From Bacteroidota bacterium (GTDB lineage: Bacteria > Bacteroidota > Kryptoniia > Kryptoniales > JAKASW01), in the NCBI GenBank assembly GCA_021796055.1, contig JAJYOS010000155.1, forward strand, positions 1 through 10,091: DNA of 10,091 nt. The letters are read 5' to 3'. The notes below the pieces were generated by a model that was given only the letters and a program-made list of their open reading frames with translations, had not been told where the DNA came from and did no database searches. How positions within the stretch are numbered: position 1 is the first letter of the stretch; each line of letters opens with the position of its first letter. The position numbers and the translations under genes were made by a program. Shown in pieces: positions 6,837-10,091 of the stretch.

Positions 6837-9800
6837 CTATTTCTCCTGACCAGGCTGAGGGCTCGAAGAGATGGGGCGAGTCCTGCCTTTCAACACCGCT
6901 ATCCACCCGAGTCGTCTGAACAAGGCGGGAAACCTCAACTTAAAACCATCGACGTATGTGTACATAACAGGCACAAGGATCAGCGTAAGAAGACTCGAGC
7001 TTATCAGAGCACCGATTACGACGATTGCCATGCTCTGACGAATTTCGCTCCCCGCGCCGAGTCCCAGCGCCAGAGGAAGCATCCCGAACACCATAGTTGC
7101 CGTCGTCATGACAATCGGGCGCAATCTTGTCGGTCCGGCTTCCAGTATCGCATCGATCATTTCATACCCGCGCCCCCGCAATGTGTTGGTGTAGTCGACG
7201 AGAAGAATCGCGTTTTTTGTCACAAGACCCATTGACATTATTACTCCGATCATTGAGAACGTGTTCAGAGTTTGCCCCGTCAGGAACAGCGCCAGCATGC
7301 CTCCCACCAGGGCGACGGGAAGCGAGAACATTATCGTGAAGGGGTGGGCATACGACTCAAAGAGAGATACCATAATCATGTACACGAACAGTATGGCCAT
7401 AGCCAGTGCGAGCACCATGTCCCTGAACATGTCGGACATATTCTCAGTGTCGCCTCCGAAGAACACCTTGATGCTCGAAGGGAGATCAAGAGCTGCGATC
7501 CCGGACTGAATATCGCGTGTAACGTCGCCGAGGCTCCTCGACCCGGTGAGATTTCCGAGAATTGTCACGAGCCGTTCCCGGTCTTTTCTGTCTATTTCGA
7601 CCGGGCCGTTTCCACCGACGACATCTGCTATTTGCCCGAGATAGACCTGTCGCCCGCTCCTCGTCATCAGGGTGAGATTGCGGATTTCCGAGGCTTCGTC
7701 CCGGTCCCCCTCGGCGAGTTGCAGCCTTATGTCGTAATCAGTGCCGCTGTCGTTGTATTTAGTGACTACCGCCCCTTGTATCGCGGTCTGCAACACTGCC
7801 GCGACATCACCGAGGGTCAATCCGAACGACGCGGCTTTTTCCCTGTCGACGACGATCTGGATCTCGGGCCTGGCAGTCTGCCATGTGCTTTTTATGTCGG
7901 TAACTCCCTCGGTCTTTGCCATGATGTCGCCTATCTTCTGTGAAGCCGCGACGACATCCGAAAGATTTTCGGACTGGATTTCAACCTCCAGCGGTGAATA
8001 ATTGGCGGTGCCCCACATCCCTATCACGCTCGTCCTGGAAACGACACCCGGGTAGCTGTCCGCGATTCCCTTAACGTGTGCCATAATCTCATCGGTCGAC
8101 AGCGTGCGCCGCTGGCGTGACACAAGCTTGATCTGGATTTGCCCCAGATTCGGCTGGGTAGATTTCTGGAATGTCTGCTCGGACACGCCAACGGTGCTGA
8201 AGTATCTTTCTATGCTGGGGTCAGCTTTCAAACGGTTTTCAATTTGAGTCAGGGTCTGGTCAGTCCTGTCGAGCGGGGTACCTACCGGCATCTCGATTGT
8301 GAGGGCGAACTCTCCCCTGTCCGGCTGAGTCAGGAATTCGGTGCCGATAAGATGAAGCGGGATAGGAAGCAGACTTATAAAGAGCGCGGCACCGCTCATT
8401 GCCAGTACAGTCTTCTTCCTCGCCAACGCCCATCCGAGAATTCTTCTGTAGCCCGAGTCGAGCCTCTTCTGCAGCCCTTCAAACCAGTTCACAAATCTTC
8501 CGACCGCGCTTTCATCCGAATAGAGCTTGAGGCTCGACCATCTCGAGGCAAGCATCGGAGTCAGCGTGAATGAGACGAACAATGATATGAGCGTGGAGAC
8601 TACGATCGTCAAGCCGAATTCGCGGAATATTTTTCCCACTAATCCTCCCACCATGGCTATGGGCAGGAATACGACAACGTCAACGAGCGTAATCGCTACG
8701 GCAGCAAAACCGATCTCGCTCCGGCCGTTAATAGCCGCCTCCCTTTTTTCCTCACCGAGCTCCAAGTGCCTGTGAATATTCTCAAGCACAACGATGGAAT
8801 CATCGACGAGTATGCCGATGACAAGCGCCAGAGCCATCGTGGAGACCAGATTGATCGTGAAACCCATGGCGTACATGAAGACGAATGTGCTTATGAGCGA
8901 CGTGGGGATCGAAAGCAACACGATGAAAGAGTTACGAAGGGAATGCAGGAAGAGGAACAGAGTGACCGCGACCATTAGAATTGCCAGTCCGAGGTCACGT
9001 CGCACCTCGTTTATGGAATTACGTGTAAACTGGGTGATGTCCTGCGCTACGGTGAATTTGAGCCCGCTCCCGCCGTAGGCCTTCTCGAGGATTTGAAGCT
9101 CCTTCTGGATGCCGTCGCTGGTTTTGACGGAATTGGCATCGGACGTCTTCTGTATGATCATTCCTATTGCCGGTTCGCCGCCGATGCTGCTGTAAGTCTG
9201 GCCTTCAGTCTTGTAGGAATCCCGGACCTCAGCTATATCGCCCAGGTGAACTACACCCTGGGGCGTCGAGGCGATAACCATTTCCCTCAATTGATCGAGG
9301 CTCTGAAATTTTCCGGACAGCCTTACGGTATACTCCCTGGTTGCTCCGGTCACTGTACCTGCCGGAAAATCGATATTATCGCTCGCCAGGGCCTGAGCTA
9401 CCCGCATCAGAGATACATTATAAGCGCGTAACCTGGCGTTCTTCACCTGTACCTTGATCTCGCGTTGCTTGCCGCCGACAAGCTCGACAGTTGCCACGCC
9501 GGGTACGTGCTCCAATGCCGTCTTGACGTTGTCCTTAATAAACTGGTAAAGTGCCGTGGGTTCCATGTCACCCTGCGCGGAAATCCTGACGATGGGAAAC
9601 GAGTTCAAGTCTGCTTTTTGAACACGCGGCGCCTCCGCATCCTTCGGAAGTCTCGAGCGTACCATATCCACGCTCCGCTGGACGTCGTTCGCGGCAGTAT
9701 TCACATCCGTGCTGAAGGAAAACTGGACAACGACGACCGAGACGTTTTCTCTCGAATATGAACGGATGTTATCGATGCTGTTCAGGGAGCTGAGGCCGTC

Positions 9801-10004
9801 CTCGAGCGGCTTCGATACGTCGTTCTCAACCTCCTGCGGGCCGGCACCGGGATAAACAGTGACAACCGAAACGATCGGCCAATCCATTCTCGGGAGGAGA
9901 TCGACGCCCATCTGGTTGTACGAATAGATCCCCAGCACGGCCAGCGCGACGAATACCATCGTTATGAACGCCGGTCTCTTGATTGCCAGTTGAGTTAAAC
10001 GCAC
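6837..10004 (-). CDS. RND efflux pump inner-membrane subunit (HAE1/AcrB type)
   Basis: A complete 1055-residue proton-driven RND transporter, the usual family length. Helix 1 is near residues 10-30, followed by the first periplasmic porter domain (about 31-335). Helices 2-6 run from about 338 to 485, helix 7 from about 532, the second porter domain from about 555 to 860, and helices 8-12 from about 863 to 1018. Proton-relay residues are visible: D401 and D402 in GILVDDSIVVLENI (helix 4), K930 in GLVTKNAILLVDY (helix 10), and R962 in RLRPIVMTTATM (helix 11). These match D407/D408, K940 and R971 of AcrB. The paired aspartates favour the HAE1 drug/hydrophobe branch over the heavy-metal branch. 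The start is GTG with a good GAGGA site 6 nt upstream. It follows the adaptor gene by 9 nt, so both are on one transcript. The export substrate cannot be predicted. Confidence 0.96.
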   Translation of the reverse strand: MRLTQLAIKRPAFITMVFVALAVLGIYSYNQMGVDLLPRMDWPIVSVVTVYPGAGPQEVENDVSKPLEDGLSSLNSIDNIRSYSRENVSVVVVQFSFSTDVNTAANDVQRSVDMVRSRLPKDAEAPRVQKADLNSFPIVRISAQGDMEPTALYQFIKDNVKTALEHVPGVATVELVGGKQREIKVQVKNARLRAYNVSLMRVAQALASDNIDFPAGTVTGATREYTVRLSGKFQSLDQLREMVIASTPQGVVHLGDIAEVRDSYKTEGQTYSSIGGEPAIGMIIQKTSDANSVKTSDGIQKELQILEKAYGGSGLKFTVAQDITQFTRNSINEVRRDLGLAILMVAVTLFLFLHSLRNSFIVLLSIPTSLISTFVFMYAMGFTINLVSTMALALVIGILVDDSIVVLENIHRHLELGEEKREAAINGRSEIGFAAVAITLVDVVVFLPIAMVGGLVGKIFREFGLTIVVSTLISLFVSFTLTPMLASRWSSLKLYSDESAVGRFVNWFEGLQKRLDSGYRRILGWALARKKTVLAMSGAALFISLLPIPLHLIGTEFLTQPDRGEFALTIEMPVGTPLDRTDQTLTQIENRLKADPSIERYFSTVGVSEQTFQKSTQPNLGQIQIKLVSRQRRTLSTDEIMAHVKGIADSYPGVVSRTSVIGMWGTANYSPLEVEIQSENLSDVVAASQKIGDIMAKTEGVTDIKSTWQTARPEIQIVVDREKAASFGLTLGDVAAVLQTAIQGAVVTKYNDSGTDYDIRLQLAEGDRDEASEIRNLTLMTRSGRQVYLGQIADVVGGNGPVEIDRKDRERLVTILGNLTGSRSLGDVTRDIQSGIAALDLPSSIKVFFGGDTENMSDMFRDMVLALAMAILFVYMIMVSLFESYAHPFTIMFSLPVALVGGMLALFLTGQTLNTFSMIGVIMSMGLVTKNAILLVDYTNTLRGRGYEMIDAILEAGPTRLRPIVMTTATMVFGMLPLALGLGAGSEIRQSMAIVVIGALISSSLLTLILVPVMYTYVDGFKLRFPALFRRLGWIAVLKGRTRPISSSPQPGQEK

Positions 10005-10010
10005 GGAGAA

Positions 10011-10015
10011 TCCTC
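10011..10015 (-). promoter_or_regulatory. Shine-Dalgarno site that fixes the GTG start of the RND gene
   Basis: GAGGA on the minus strand, 6 nt before the GTG at 10004, and overlapping the TGA of the upstream adaptor frame. It supports the non-ATG start and suggests that translation is coupled to the adaptor gene. Confidence 0.65.
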
Positions 10016-10091
10016 AGTCAGAATTCTTGAAGCGAACAACTGTCCCGTCCTTGAGATTCTGCTGTCCGAACGTCACGACAGTATCCGTTCA
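10014..10091 (-). CDS. C-terminal tail of RND adaptor (membrane fusion protein), partial, possible frame break
   Basis: Read on the minus strand, the last 24 codons before a TGA at 10014-10016 encode TDTVVTFGQQNLKDGTVVRF followed by KNSD. The pattern VVxxGQxxLKDGxxVR is the usual end of AcrA/HlyD-type periplasmic adaptors, and the position 9 nt before an RND pump is the standard operon order. The codon at 10089-10091, the edge of the window, is TGA in this same frame. Either the adaptor has a frameshift here, or there is a base error, or the fit of the tail is fortuitous. A reading with a small shift at that point would give the common form LNGDTVVTFGQ. Too little is visible to decide between a gene and a pseudogene. 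Confidence 0.55.

Noticed and set aside
7272..7943. Plus-strand ORF of 223 codons opposite the RND gene
   Set aside because: It lies wholly antisense to a well-supported RND gene with clear family motifs, reads as low-complexity charged sequence, and has no recognisable motif. Long antisense frames are common opposite genes of this composition.
6837..10004. Heavy-metal (CzcA-type) RND pump
   Set aside because: Helix 4 has the paired aspartates of the HAE1 branch rather than the VDG pattern of metal exporters.

Overview
The window looks like chromosomal DNA of a Gram-negative bacterium of roughly balanced GC content. An RND efflux pump with its adaptor gene implies an outer membrane. The style of the YfhO protein and of the cysteine-rich GT9 transferase recalls the FCB group (Ignavibacteria/Bacteroidota-like). 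That placement is an inference from protein character only; there is no rRNA or marker gene here.

Layout from left to right. (1) Positions 2-2104, plus strand: the 3' part of a large YfhO-family membrane protein, whose N-terminus lies outside the window. (2) Positions 2262-6284, minus strand: a compact four-gene surface-glycan operon, transcribed in the order GT2 (polyprenyl-phosphate sugar transferase type), GT9 (heptosyltransferase-like, cysteine-rich), GT4 glycosyltransferase, and SAM-dependent methyltransferase. The junctions are 1 nt, a 4-nt ATGA overlap, and 21 nt. (3) Positions 6285-6836: a mostly non-coding gap that holds one 48-codon membrane microprotein candidate on the plus strand (6585-6731). 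(4) Positions 6837-10004, minus strand: a complete RND (HAE1/AcrB-type) inner-membrane pump. (5) At the right edge, the last codons of the adaptor (membrane fusion protein) gene that precedes it.

How the genes may work together: the GT2 enzyme would charge a polyprenyl phosphate carrier with a sugar at the cytoplasmic face. A YfhO-type GT-C enzyme could use such a carrier outside, as the CsbB/YfhO pair does in Bacillus. GT9 and GT4 would extend a lipopolysaccharide core or surface polysaccharide, and the methyltransferase would modify a sugar or intermediate. The RND pump is a separate transcription unit with the usual adaptor-then-pump order.

Most of the region is ordinary. The points most worth a second look are the possible GT2/YfhO pairing, the eight-cysteine layout of the GT9 protein, the unannotated 48-aa membrane peptide, and an in-frame TGA in the adaptor reading frame at the very last bases of the window. 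I see no CRISPR array, IS element, tRNA, rRNA or prophage gene.
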